Source: Methylobacillus gramineus (lineage in GTDB: Bacteria; Pseudomonadota; Gammaproteobacteria; Burkholderiales; Methylophilaceae). From it: a stretch of 64,000 nucleotides of DNA. Position numbers and translations under genes: made by a program. This document shows positions 48,449-57,375 of this stretch, one piece after another (the stretch's first letter is position 1; each line of letters opens with the position of its first letter). Location: assembly GCF_020532675.1 (NCBI RefSeq), contig NZ_JAJAVE010000003.1, positions 62,001 through 126,000 on the forward strand. Direction: 5' to 3'. Below the pieces are notes generated by a model. It was not told the DNA's origin. It saw nothing but the letters and a program-made list of their open reading frames with translations, and made no database searches.

Positions 48449-50908
48449 ATGCAATTCTCCAGCAGTACTACTTTCAGCTTAAGCCCCATCATATTGGCTT
48501 TACAGCTTGCATTCATTCCCGCGGCTGCAATGGTGACCCCCAGTGTCGCTTATGCAGATAACGCAGCAGCCAACGTACAGTACGATATTCCTGCCGGCCC
48601 TTTGGCACCTGCACTGACCAAATTTGCCCAGCAATCCGGGATTGCGGTGTCTGTTGACGCCCAGAACCTCAAAGGGCTGAATACCAAAGGCGTTAAAGGG
48701 ACATACAGCATAGAGGATGGGTTTAACCTGCTATTGGCTGGTACGGGCTATGCCCCTGAAAAAACAAGCGCGGGTTATGCGTTGCGCAAAGCAACCCAGT
48801 TACGCGAAGAATCGACACATTCTAGTAGTACCGCCTTGCCTGAAGTGACCGTCATGGCTGCTCTGGATCGTGATTCACGAGCCATGAGTGAAGGTACCCG
48901 ATCTTATGCTGCACGGGCTGTCACCATAGGCAAAGGTGAGCAATCGCTACGTGAAACGCCGCAATCCGTCACTGTTGTCACAAGGCAACGCATGGATGAC
49001 CAGAATCTGACCACATTGGACAGTGTGTTGATGCAGACGACAGGAGTGACCAAACAATTACGTGGTTATGGGCATTCGACGTATGCTTCACGGGGCTTTG
49101 AAATCAGCAATTACATGCTGGATGGTGTGCCAACAGGTGATTATGGCGGTATAGGTACCGCGCCAGATACCATCATACTGGACCGTATAGAAGTGATGCG
49201 GGGTGCCCCTGGTCTGATTATTGGTAATGGTGACCCAGGTGGCACGGTTAACATGGTACGTAAGCGTCCCTTGGCGGAGAAACAGATTCAGATCACTGCC
49301 CGTGCTGGGAGCTGGGATTATTATCGCCTGGATGGTGATGTTACAGGCCCGCTCAATGAGAGTGGAACCCTGCGTGGACGCTTGGTAGCTGGATATGAGG
49401 ACAGGCATTATTTCCATGATGAAGCTCAATCGAAATTGCCTGTGGTTTACGGCATTCTTGAGGCGGATCTAGGGCGCCACACTGTGGCGGCTGTTGGTAT
49501 TCGCTATCAGGACTATCAACAGGACGGCGGGCGCTGGAGGGGCGGTTTGCCGATGTCTATAGATGGCAGTAACCTTAATTTATCACGATCTACATCATTG
49601 GGTCCAAGCTGGACAATGTATGAGAGCAAGACCAAGGAAATTTTTGGTGATGTGACGCATCATTTCAATGATGATTGGAAGATTAAACTGAGTGCCATGC
49701 ATCAGCGAAATGATAGAGATGATCTAATCATTCGTACCAATGATGGCCTGGTAAACCCACAGACCATGACAGGTGTGGCATATAACCGTGTGGAATTCCA
49801 GAAAGTGCAGTATGAAACTACAGCACTAGATGCTCAAGTTAACGGTAAATTCAATGGCTGGGGCCAAACGCATGAACTATTCTTGGGGGCAAACTGGCAA
49901 CAGAATGAAACACCGTCCACCAAGAGTGCACGCACAGCATATTCTCCACTATATGCGATCAATCTGGATACGCTAGACCTGTCCCAGGTTCCCAGGCTGT
50001 ATCGTGGTGCTTACGGTGTGCCCAACTCATCCAAAGAAACCAGGCAAGGTGTTTACGGCAACGCCAGACTGCAACTTGTTGACTCGCTCAAGCTGATTGT
50101 TGGCGGGCGTGTGAGTTGGTATGAGTATGAGAGCACTTTCAGCGCGCCTTACAAGCAGGCTAATGAGGTCACTCCCTATGTAGCATTGATCTTCAAGATC
50201 AATGATGAGTGGTCACTGTATGGCAGTTATACCGATATTTTCAAGCCTCAAAGTAACAGTTTTACGGCTAGTGGCAGCTCGTTGAGTCCCTCCACTGGTA
50301 CTAACTATGAAGCCGGGATAAAAGGTGAACTATATGGCGGTAAGTTGAATACTTCATTCACTGTATTCCGTATCGTTCAGGATAATTATGCAATTACTGA
50401 CCCCTTGAATCGAAACAATTGTTCACCTACTGGAGGTGCTTGTTCAATCAATGGTGGCAAGATGCAAAGTCAGGGATTTGAAGCAGAAGTCAATGGCGAG
50501 ATGCGTCCTGGCTGGCAAGTGTCTGCAGGATATACTTTTAACTCTGCCAAGTATGAAACAGCCCAATTCGATAGCGTGAATTCTAATCGCCTGGCAGGAG
50601 ATCATAATCCACGTCAGTTACTACGCCTGTGGAATACATACAAGCTGCCTGGGGACTTGAATCGTGTCTCCATTGGTGGAGGGGTGTTTGTACAAAGTGA
50701 AACTTCCTATATCACTGGAACTAACATCAGGCGTCAGCAAAGTGGATATTCCGTTTGGAGTGCGCAAGCCAGCTATAAAATTGATGATCACTGGTCAGCG
50801 GCGTTAAACATCAACAATCTTTTCGACAAACGTTACTACCTGGATGCATTGCAAACATTTTATGGCGAGCCACAAAGCGTCATGCTGACAGTGCGCGGTA
50901 ACTTCTAA
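48449..50908 (+). CDS. TonB-dependent siderophore receptor with signalling domain (cassette 2)
   Basis: This 819-residue receptor has a signal peptide (cut near AYA-D at 36) and an STN domain at about 44-112 (YDIPAGPLAPALTKFAQQSG). The plug (ETPQSVTVVTRQRMDDQNL, GAPGLIIGNGDPGGTVNMVR) and the barrel follow, ending LTVRGNF. An extracellular loop near 650-665 has two cysteines (NNCSPTGGACSINGG) that could form a disulfide. It is strikingly similar to the cassette 3 receptor over the plug and early barrel. A weak hairpin (CACTGGA / TCCAGTG, 50922-50954) and T-rich sequence follow the gene. Confidence 0.92.
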   Translation: MQFSSSTTFSLSPIILALQLAFIPAAAMVTPSVAYADNAAANVQYDIPAGPLAPALTKFAQQSGIAVSVDAQNLKGLNTKGVKGTYSIEDGFNLLLAGTGYAPEKTSAGYALRKATQLREESTHSSSTALPEVTVMAALDRDSRAMSEGTRSYAARAVTIGKGEQSLRETPQSVTVVTRQRMDDQNLTTLDSVLMQTTGVTKQLRGYGHSTYASRGFEISNYMLDGVPTGDYGGIGTAPDTIILDRIEVMRGAPGLIIGNGDPGGTVNMVRKRPLAEKQIQITARAGSWDYYRLDGDVTGPLNESGTLRGRLVAGYEDRHYFHDEAQSKLPVVYGILEADLGRHTVAAVGIRYQDYQQDGGRWRGGLPMSIDGSNLNLSRSTSLGPSWTMYESKTKEIFGDVTHHFNDDWKIKLSAMHQRNDRDDLIIRTNDGLVNPQTMTGVAYNRVEFQKVQYETTALDAQVNGKFNGWGQTHELFLGANWQQNETPSTKSARTAYSPLYAINLDTLDLSQVPRLYRGAYGVPNSSKETRQGVYGNARLQLVDSLKLIVGGRVSWYEYESTFSAPYKQANEVTPYVALIFKINDEWSLYGSYTDIFKPQSNSFTASGSSLSPSTGTNYEAGIKGELYGGKLNTSFTVFRIVQDNYAITDPLNRNNCSPTGGACSINGGKMQSQGFEAEVNGEMRPGWQVSAGYTFNSAKYETAQFDSVNSNRLAGDHNPRQLLRLWNTYKLPGDLNRVSIGGGVFVQSETSYITGTNIRRQQSGYSVWSAQASYKIDDHWSAALNINNLFDKRYYLDALQTFYGEPQSVMLTVRGNF

Positions 50909-50971
50909 GTCGCTATTCATTCACTGGAGTGCGTTGTCATGACGTATTCCAGTGCTTGTCATTGTTTTTAT

Positions 50972-50986
50972 TGACAATGGTTATTA
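50972..50986. promoter_or_regulatory. Fur-box-like operator upstream of fecI cassette 3
   Basis: TGACAATGGTTATTA matches 11 of 14 positions of the Fur consensus. It overlaps a perfect 9-bp inverted repeat, AATGGTTAT at 50976-50984 and ATAACCATT at 50992-51000. Confidence 0.55.
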
Positions 50987-51067
50987 TTTGCATAACCATT
51001 CGCTATCTTGTGATTGACCAGTGGTGGTAATAGCTGGTTGCAGCCTAACATTATTGCCTGCTAGCGA

Positions 51068-51583
51068 ATGTCCATACCCGACCACACTGTCTCCCGCAAT
51101 GCCATCCTTGGGGATCTCTATCAAGCGCATCATAGCTGGCTGGTGAGCTTGTTGCGTCGCAAACTCAGCTGTACCAATCAGGCCGATGATCTTGCGCATG
51201 ACACGTTTACCCGCATTCTGGCATCCCATAGCGAATTGGCTGGGATCAAGGAACCACGGGCTTTCCTGACGACTGTAGCTAAACGCCTTCTTGCTAATCA
51301 TTACCAGCGGCAAACCTTGGAGCAGGCCTATCTGCAGGCGCTTGCCATCATGCCTGAACCCCAGGCAATCTCCCCCGAGCAGCGCCTTCTGATCCTGCAA
51401 ACCCTGCATGAGGTAGACGAGATGCTGGATGGATTGCCAGCTAAGGCACGAAGTGCTTTTCTGCTTTCTCAGCTTGATGGCCTCACCTACGATGAGATTG
51501 CCATCCAGCTTGAAATATCAAGCCGGACGGTAAAGCGTTATATGGCATTGGCATTTGAACAATGCCTGCTGGCCATGGTATGA
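51068..51583 (+). CDS. FecI-type ECF sigma factor (cassette 3)
   Basis: This 171-residue sigma factor has region 2 LYQAHHSWLVSLLRRKLSCT...ADDLAHDTFTRIL near 16-55. Region 4 has LTYDEIAIQLEISSRTVKRYMALA near 138-161. It follows a Fur-box-like sequence by about 80 bases, and its stop overlaps the fecR ATG (ATGA). It is closer to the sigma factors of cassettes 1 and 4 in the HSWLV and RTVKRY-type segments than to that of cassette 5. Confidence 0.9.
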   Translation: MSIPDHTVSRNAILGDLYQAHHSWLVSLLRRKLSCTNQADDLAHDTFTRILASHSELAGIKEPRAFLTTVAKRLLANHYQRQTLEQAYLQALAIMPEPQAISPEQRLLILQTLHEVDEMLDGLPAKARSAFLLSQLDGLTYDEIAIQLEISSRTVKRYMALAFEQCLLAMV

Positions 51584-52554
51584 GTCGCGACCTCACCATC
51601 CCTGCCCCAAGTCGTGAAGTAATCCGCCAGGCCGCCAAATGGCTGGCATTGTGGCATTCGGGTGAGATGACGGAGGGCGAGCGCCGCAAACTTGCTACTT
51701 GGCGTGCAAGCAGCCCGGAACATGAGCAAGCCTGGCATCAGGCCGAACAGCTGGCGCGCAAATTGGCGCATATCCCTTCTGAACTTGGCATGCCCGTGTT
51801 GGATCGCAATGAGCGCATCAGTCGCCGGGATTTCATCAAGCCCCTGACATTGCTGATGGTCGCCATGCCTACAGGGATATTGGCCTATCGCCATACTCCC
51901 TGGCAGCAGTGGATGGCGGATTACCGTACGGCTACCGGCGAGCTTAGGGAGGTGGTGCTGGATGATGGCACCCGCATCTTGCTCAACACCGCCAGTGCCA
52001 TTGATGTGGATTTTAGTGGCGATTTACGACAAGTCAGGCTGCTGGCGGGAGAAATCCTGATCCAGACTGCCCCGGACAACGCACGGGTGCATAGGCCATT
52101 TGTGGTGGATACGCCAGAAGGACGTTTACGCGCATTGGGTACGCGGTTTACGGTCAGGCAGCAAGATGGGGTGACCAAGCTTGCTGTGATGGAAGGCGCT
52201 GTGGAAGCCAGTCCAGCCCTGGATATCTCCAGGGCCAGCATCCTTCATGCGGGCAGGCAATCCAGTTTATCCGCCAATGAAGTTCACGCAATCCAGCCTC
52301 TGGATGACAAACATATTGCCTGGGCGGACGGCATACTCTATGTCGATAAAATGCCGCTGCATGCATTCATCTCCGAGCTTGGCCGTTATCGGCCCGGGGT
52401 CTTGCGTTGTGCGCCTGAAGTGGCACACCTCGAAGTGTCTGGCGTTTTCCAGCTGAATGATACGGATCGTATCCTGGCTGCCTTGCACAACACCTTGCCT
52501 GTGCAGTTGAAGTGGCGTACCCGGTATTGGGTGACGATTGCTGGCAGAGAGTAG
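51580..52554 (+). CDS. FecR-type anti-sigma regulator (cassette 3)
   Basis: This 324-residue protein starts at the ATG overlapping the fecI stop. The cytoplasmic part (VIRQAAKWLALWHSGEMTEG) is followed by a membrane helix near 90-105 (FIKPLTLLMVAMPTGILAY). The FecR domain has LDDGTRILLNTASAID and GRLRALGTRFTVRQ, and the C-terminal segment MPLHAFISELGRYRPGVLRC is the receptor-binding part. It is the intact reference against which the cassette 1 frameshift can be read. Confidence 0.9.
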   Translation: MSRDLTIPAPSREVIRQAAKWLALWHSGEMTEGERRKLATWRASSPEHEQAWHQAEQLARKLAHIPSELGMPVLDRNERISRRDFIKPLTLLMVAMPTGILAYRHTPWQQWMADYRTATGELREVVLDDGTRILLNTASAIDVDFSGDLRQVRLLAGEILIQTAPDNARVHRPFVVDTPEGRLRALGTRFTVRQQDGVTKLAVMEGAVEASPALDISRASILHAGRQSSLSANEVHAIQPLDDKHIAWADGILYVDKMPLHAFISELGRYRPGVLRCAPEVAHLEVSGVFQLNDTDRILAALHNTLPVQLKWRTRYWVTIAGRE

Positions 52555-52682
52555 CGTCTGTCCGGTTTCGCTGTATTCCCGCTTGCTACCCAGATAAAAG
52601 ATTCTGATACTTTGTCCCCTTTTTTGCGCTCGCCTGACATTGGGAATGTAAACACGACAAAACCAATGAACAGGGATGATCT

Positions 52683-55181
52683 ATGCAAGAACGCAACAAC
52701 ACACAGGCTTACCAGCTCAAGGGCAGCATGATCGCCTTGCGGCTGGTATTTGGGGTCCTGGCCACAGGGACAATGGGCATGCAGGTATATGCCGCTGAAC
52801 CATCCGCGATAAGCAGCAAGCAGCAGTACAATATTCCCGCAGGACCGCTAGATAAAGCACTGGCTAGCTTCGCTGGTCGGAGTGGCGTTAATCTCTCGCT
52901 GGATCCTGCATTGACCAGCGGGTTGCAGAGTGAGGGCTTACAAGGGTCTTATGGCCTCAAGGACGGCTTCAGCCGCTTGTTGACAGGAAGTGGTCTTGAG
53001 GCGGTTGTAGATGATAACGCCAACTGGAAGCTGCGCAAGGCAACTACCCTCAACAGCCCTGCTAGCAATACCAAATCCAGTGCCACCTTGCCCGAAGTTG
53101 GCGTGGTGGCTGCCAGGAGCCGAGAATCAAAAGCCATGACGGAAGGCAGCCAATCCTATGCTGCGCGGGCTGTGACTATCGGCAAGGGAGAGCAATCCCT
53201 GAGAGATGTGCCACAGTCTGTCAGCGTGGTGACGCGCCAGCGTATGGACGAGCAGAACCTGACGTCCCTGGATAGCGTATTAACCCAGACAACTGGTGTG
53301 ACGCGTGAATTCCGCAATTATGGACATTCTGTCTACTATTCACGCGGATTTGAAATTAGCAGTTTCATGACCGATGGCGTGCCCATGGGATATTACGGCG
53401 GTTTGGGCATTGCGCCGGATACCGCCATTTTTGACCGTGTGGAAGTCTTGCGTGGTGCCCCAGGCTTGCTGATTGGGAATGGTGACCCGGGCGGCACGGT
53501 GAATTTTGTGCGTAAACGGCCCCTGGCTGAAAAGCAGGTTCAATTGACCGCACGGGCTGGCAGCTGGGATTACTACCGCCTGGATGGGGATATCACCGGG
53601 CCGATCAACGAAAGTGGGACCTTGCGTGGGCGATTGGTCGCGGGCTATGAGGATCGCCATTACTCCTATGATGAAGCCAAGACCCGGCTGCCTTTGTTCT
53701 ACGGCATCCTTGAGGCCGATCTGGGTGAGCATACAGTAGCCGCAGCTGGTATCCGCTATCAGCATTTCAAGCAGGATGGCGGGCGCTGGGCTGGTGGTTT
53801 GCCGGTGACCACTGATGGCAGCCATATAAAACTGCCGCGTTCTACCGCCTTTGGACCAAGCTGGACCTGGTTTGAGAGCGAAGTCAAAGAGGTATTCGGG
53901 GATGTGACGCATCATTTCAATGATGACTGGTCGGTCAAGGTGAGTGGCACGTATCAAAGTAGCAATCGCCAGGATGCAACGATGATGACGAACGGCAATG
54001 TCAACCCGGCGACGCTCAGCGGGTTTGAATTGACGGGTATTGCATTTGAAGACACGCAATATCGTCGCAAGGGGGTGGATGCCCAGGTGCAGGGCAAGTT
54101 TGATGCCTGGGGCCAACAGCATACGCTCTTTGTCGGGGCTAACTGGCAAAAAAGTACCGTCCCTTCATCCAAGTCAGCAGAGAGCCTCTACAGCACGCCG
54201 GTTGCGGTCAATCTCAATGCGATTAATCTGTCTGCGCTCCCAAGACTGTATCGCGGTGCGTATAGCAATTACTCGGATCAAGAGACCACGCAGGGGATAT
54301 ACGGCAACCTGAAGCTGCAGTTGCTTGAACCGTTGAAAGTGATTCTGGGTGGCCGCGTAAGCTGGTATGACTTCAATAACTCGGGGGGTAGCGCGTATAA
54401 ACAGACACATGAAGTAACGCCGTATGCCGCTGTAATCTGGCGGCTGAATGAGCAATGGTCCTTGTATGGCAGTTATACCGATATTTTCCGCCCACAAAGT
54501 CAGTCATTCACGGCAAGTGGCAACCCGCTCAAGCCCGCCATGGGCAGCAATTATGAGGCGGGCATCAAGGGCGAGCTGAACGATGGCAAGTTGAATACAT
54601 CATTCTCCGTGTTCCGTATCGTCATGGATGATCTGGCACAAATAGATCCGAACAACCCAACCATATGTCCAGGTGCTCCAGTATCAGGCGGTTGCTCCAT
54701 CAATGGTGGCAAGGTCAAAAGCCAGGGGTTTGACGCCGAGATCAATGGCGAAATCCTGCCGCGTGTGCAATTGTTTACCGGGTATACCTATAACGCCACC
54801 AAAACTGTCCGGGATAGGGATGCGAACGGTATCCCTACTCTGGATGAAGGCAGGCCCTATAACAGTGCTTTCAATCCGAGGCATTTACTACGTAGCTGGG
54901 CGACCTATCGATTACCTGGAAGCTTGGACAAGGTCACTCTAGGTGGTGGTGTCACCATCCAGAGCGAGCTTTCTGCAGATACATACTGGGGTGAGGACAT
55001 CCCTCGTCGTCAAGGCGGATATAGTGTGTGGAATGTGCATGCAAGCTATCGTGTTGATGAGCACTGGACCGCGTCACTGAATATCAACAACCTATTCGAC
55101 AGGCGCTATTACACCAATGCAGCTGGCATGTGGTATGGCGAACCACAAAGCGCCATGCTGACAGTTCGCGGCACTTTCTGA
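52683..55181 (+). CDS. TonB-dependent siderophore receptor with signalling domain (cassette 3)
   Basis: This 832-residue receptor has a signal peptide ending near 37 (QVYA-AEPS). The STN domain is at about 48-115 (YNIPAGPLDKALASFAGRSG), followed by the plug (DVPQSVSVVTRQRMDEQNL) and a barrel ending LTVRGTF. SYAARAVTIGKGEQSLR, GAPGLLIGNGDPGGTVN and AGSWDYYRLDGDITGP are nearly identical to the cassette 2 receptor. A cysteine pair (ICPGAPVSGGCSINGG) occupies the same loop. It is followed by a strong terminator. Confidence 0.92.
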   Translation: MQERNNTQAYQLKGSMIALRLVFGVLATGTMGMQVYAAEPSAISSKQQYNIPAGPLDKALASFAGRSGVNLSLDPALTSGLQSEGLQGSYGLKDGFSRLLTGSGLEAVVDDNANWKLRKATTLNSPASNTKSSATLPEVGVVAARSRESKAMTEGSQSYAARAVTIGKGEQSLRDVPQSVSVVTRQRMDEQNLTSLDSVLTQTTGVTREFRNYGHSVYYSRGFEISSFMTDGVPMGYYGGLGIAPDTAIFDRVEVLRGAPGLLIGNGDPGGTVNFVRKRPLAEKQVQLTARAGSWDYYRLDGDITGPINESGTLRGRLVAGYEDRHYSYDEAKTRLPLFYGILEADLGEHTVAAAGIRYQHFKQDGGRWAGGLPVTTDGSHIKLPRSTAFGPSWTWFESEVKEVFGDVTHHFNDDWSVKVSGTYQSSNRQDATMMTNGNVNPATLSGFELTGIAFEDTQYRRKGVDAQVQGKFDAWGQQHTLFVGANWQKSTVPSSKSAESLYSTPVAVNLNAINLSALPRLYRGAYSNYSDQETTQGIYGNLKLQLLEPLKVILGGRVSWYDFNNSGGSAYKQTHEVTPYAAVIWRLNEQWSLYGSYTDIFRPQSQSFTASGNPLKPAMGSNYEAGIKGELNDGKLNTSFSVFRIVMDDLAQIDPNNPTICPGAPVSGGCSINGGKVKSQGFDAEINGEILPRVQLFTGYTYNATKTVRDRDANGIPTLDEGRPYNSAFNPRHLLRSWATYRLPGSLDKVTLGGGVTIQSELSADTYWGEDIPRRQGGYSVWNVHASYRVDEHWTASLNINNLFDRRYYTNAAGMWYGEPQSAMLTVRGTF

Positions 55182-55197
55182 GTATAACCATGTGAAT

Positions 55198-55225
55198 AAA
55201 AAAGCCCTCGCAAGAGGGCTTTTTC
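55198..55225. terminator. terminator after receptor of cassette 3
   Basis: AAAAAAGCCCTC / GAGGGCTTTTT around GCAA, 16 bases after the receptor stop. Confidence 0.93.
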
Positions 55226-55276
55226 ATGCTCGTTTTAAAATTGATCCGTGGTGATATTCGCGTATTGATAGCAGCA

Positions 55277-55303
55277 ATGAAAAGGCCCCGAAAGTTCGGG
55301 GCC
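55277..55303 (-). terminator. terminator-like hairpin oriented leftwards
   Basis: GGCCCCGAA / TTCGGGGCC stem with a two-base centre. Read on the minus strand it is followed by TTTTCATT; on the plus strand no T run follows. No minus-strand gene is evident to its right. Confidence 0.6.
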
Positions 55304-55509
55304 GGGCAGCCGGGGTGTATCGTAATCTTCGGGGGGATGGATGATATAACCAAGCTACGAGTTCATCTTAGATGGGATTTATGAAGAGTTCGTGTTGAGA
55401 AAATGATGATAGTGTGACAAATGAAATAATGGCGGCACACTGCCTTGATGAATCTCAGCGTAATACTTCCAACCGGTATCATCTTTTTTGAATATGATGA
55501 GAATATTAT

Positions 55510-55524
55510 TGACAATGATTCTTA
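55510..55524. promoter_or_regulatory. Fur-box-like operator upstream of fecI cassette 4
   Basis: TGACAATGATTCTTA matches 11 of 14 Fur consensus positions. It would lie inside the coding region if the longer fecI frame (from 55445) were used, which favours the start at 55640. Confidence 0.55.
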
Positions 55525-55588
55525 TTTAACAGACGATAGCACTTATGCATTCTTGGCACATACTTTCTCCGCCAATGATGTCCTTCAC

Positions 55589-55617
55589 AGGCTGGCAATG
55601 TTGCCAGCCTTCTTTTT
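55589..55617 (+). terminator. terminator-like hairpin in the fecI cassette 4 leader
   Basis: AGGCTGGCAA / TTGCCAGCCT is a perfect 10-bp stem with a two-base centre followed by TCTTTTTG. It lies between the Fur-box-like site and the ATG at 55640, so transcripts of the cassette must read through it. Confidence 0.75.
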
Positions 55618-55639
55618 GTCTGGTTGGAGCAGTATCCTG

Positions 55640-56158
55640 ATGGGCCATGATTCATTATCACGCCGGAACCTGCTGAGTGAATGGTATAGCAGTCACCATT
55701 CCTGGCTGGTGAGCTGGTTACGACGAAAAATGGATGGCTCGCAGCAAGCCGATGATCTGGCACAGGATACGTTTATCCGGGTTTTCAAGTCACAGCAATT
55801 GGAACAGGTAGTAGAGCCGCGCGCTTTTCTCACGGTAGTGGCCAAGCGTGAACTCTATAACTTCTGGCGGCGGCGCGAGCTGGAGACTGCTTATCTGGAT
55901 GCGCTGTCCCATATGCCGGAACATCTGGGCTTGTCACAGGAGGACTATGCTGTATTACGCGAGGCCATCCTGATCATAGACCGCCAGCTGGATGGCCTGC
56001 CGGAAAAGGTGAAGCAGGCGTTCCTGCTTAATCGGCTGGAAGGCATGACCTATGTGGCGATCAGCCAGGAAATGCATCTTTCCGTGGCCACCATCGAGCG
56101 CTATATGAAGCAGGCCATTTTGCATTGTCATCAAGCCCGTTTGCGGGACGTGCCCTGA
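55640..56158 (+). CDS. FecI-type ECF sigma factor (cassette 4)
   Basis: This 172-residue sigma factor (from the ATG at 55640) has region 2 WYSSHHSWLVSWLRRKMDGS...ADDLAQDTFIRVF near 14-52. Region 4 has MTYVAISQEMHLSVATIERYMKQA near 136-159. The frame is open back to 55445, but those 65 residues are not family-like and span a Fur-box-like site and a hairpin, so the downstream start is chosen. The stop overlaps the fecR ATG by one base. Confidence 0.88.
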   Translation: MGHDSLSRRNLLSEWYSSHHSWLVSWLRRKMDGSQQADDLAQDTFIRVFKSQQLEQVVEPRAFLTVVAKRELYNFWRRRELETAYLDALSHMPEHLGLSQEDYAVLREAILIIDRQLDGLPEKVKQAFLLNRLEGMTYVAISQEMHLSVATIERYMKQAILHCHQARLRDVP

Positions 56159-57144
56159 TGTCGGTGCTGCAGAACGAGATTCCGTCATCAGTGATTGAAG
56201 CGGCTGTGGACTGGATGGTCAGGCTGGAAGCGGGTGATGTTGATGAAGCCTTGCAGCTGCAATTTCATCAGTGGCTGGAAGCCGATCCAGGCCATCGCAC
56301 TGCATGGAATGAGATTTCGCAGAGCTTGACTGGTTTTCAGCAGATGCAAAGCCTGGGTTATCAGCACGCCGGACATGCTAGCGCGGTATATCAAGCTATT
56401 TCCAATAAAAAAATTTCTACACAGCGTCGTAAGTTTCTACGAGGTGGGATGGCAGTGGTAGTGCTGGGCGCAGGTACTGGGTATCTGGTTAACCGGGTGA
56501 CTCCGCTCGCCCATTTCAATGCGGACTATGTCACGGGCACCGGCGAACGGCACAGTATGATGCTGGCTGATGGCACACAAGTCCGGTTGAATGCGCGCTC
56601 TGCACTGGATGTGGACTTCACGCACACGCAGCGAGTGCTGCGCCTCCACAGTGGCGAATGCTTGCTTGAGGTGGCATCTGATGCCGTGCGTCCATTGTTG
56701 CTGCAAACGCCGCATGGCGTGGTGCATGTGGTCAGTGGTTCGCATCTGCTCGCGCTGGTTGCGGCGCAGCAAAGTGTTGTCATGGTGCAGCAGCAGGCAG
56801 TGAAGTTGGTCAATACCGAACAGCAGACATTGACGTTAGGGCATGATGAGGCGGCCTGGTTTGATGCAGCGCATGTGCAACGCAAGGTGTCGGATTTCAT
56901 GGCCCGTTCAGCGTGGATTCATGGCATGTTGGATGTGCGCAACCAGAGTCTTGCGGAAGTGGTGGAGAGTCTACGTGCCTATCATCATGGCTGGATCAGG
57001 GTTTCACCCAGAGCTGCCAGCCTGCGGGTGTTTGGCATGTTTCGCCTGGATGATGTCGGACAGGCGTTATATTCCCTGCAGGCGGTATTGCCGATTACCA
57101 TCAAGCGTTATGGAAATGTCCTGACCATGATTGATCTTCTTTAA
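56158..57144 (+). CDS. FecR-type anti-sigma regulator (cassette 4), divergent periplasmic domain
   Basis: This 328-residue protein starts at 56158, overlapping the fecI stop. The cytoplasmic part is VIEAAVDWMVRLEAGDVDEA and the membrane helix is near 95-112 (GMAVVVLGAGTGYLVNRV). The FecR domain opens normally (LADGTQVRLNARSALDVDF). Where the other four FecR proteins have ALGT(R/Q)(F/Y), this one reads GVVHVVSGSHLLALV. The C-terminal segment LAEVVESLRAYHHGWIRVSP is present. It is probably functional but altered in signalling or self-cleavage. Confidence 0.87.
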   Translation: MSVLQNEIPSSVIEAAVDWMVRLEAGDVDEALQLQFHQWLEADPGHRTAWNEISQSLTGFQQMQSLGYQHAGHASAVYQAISNKKISTQRRKFLRGGMAVVVLGAGTGYLVNRVTPLAHFNADYVTGTGERHSMMLADGTQVRLNARSALDVDFTHTQRVLRLHSGECLLEVASDAVRPLLLQTPHGVVHVVSGSHLLALVAAQQSVVMVQQQAVKLVNTEQQTLTLGHDEAAWFDAAHVQRKVSDFMARSAWIHGMLDVRNQSLAEVVESLRAYHHGWIRVSPRAASLRVFGMFRLDDVGQALYSLQAVLPITIKRYGNVLTMIDLL

Positions 57145-57375
57145 ATACGCTTGTCAGTGGGTGGTAAAGCATTGATATCAAATAGTGTGAGCATCAGTGA
57201 TGCAATGTAAGGTGCCAGGCTTTCGTCCGGAATGATATAGCACCCACACTCCTCCGGCTTATCCTTAGTACTTACGCAAAATTGATCAAAAAATGTTAAG
57301 AAAAAATGAGGGGTTTTCCTGAGCTTGTTGGACAAAGATATTGAAGTTCAAATTACTATTTCAGGGAACCATCTC
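57145..57375. other. fecR-receptor gap of cassette 4
   Basis: This 231-base gap is about twice the length of the same gap in cassettes 1, 2, 3 and 5. It holds no recognisable gene. A TTG-started extension of the receptor frame from 57325 is possible but unlikely. The receptor promoter used by FecI should lie here. Confidence 0.5.

Larger units (their letters stand above)
55226..55639. other. leader region of cassette 4 with two hairpins and a Fur-box-like site
   Basis: This 414-base region has no certain gene. It contains a minus-strand terminator-like hairpin (55277-55303), a Fur-box-like site (55510-55524) and a plus-strand terminator-like hairpin (55589-55617) just before the fecI start. 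Confidence 0.7.

Noticed and set aside
55445-55639. 65-codon N-terminal extension of the cassette 4 sigma factor
   Set aside because: Not similar to other FecI N-termini and overlaps a Fur-box-like site and a terminator-like hairpin.
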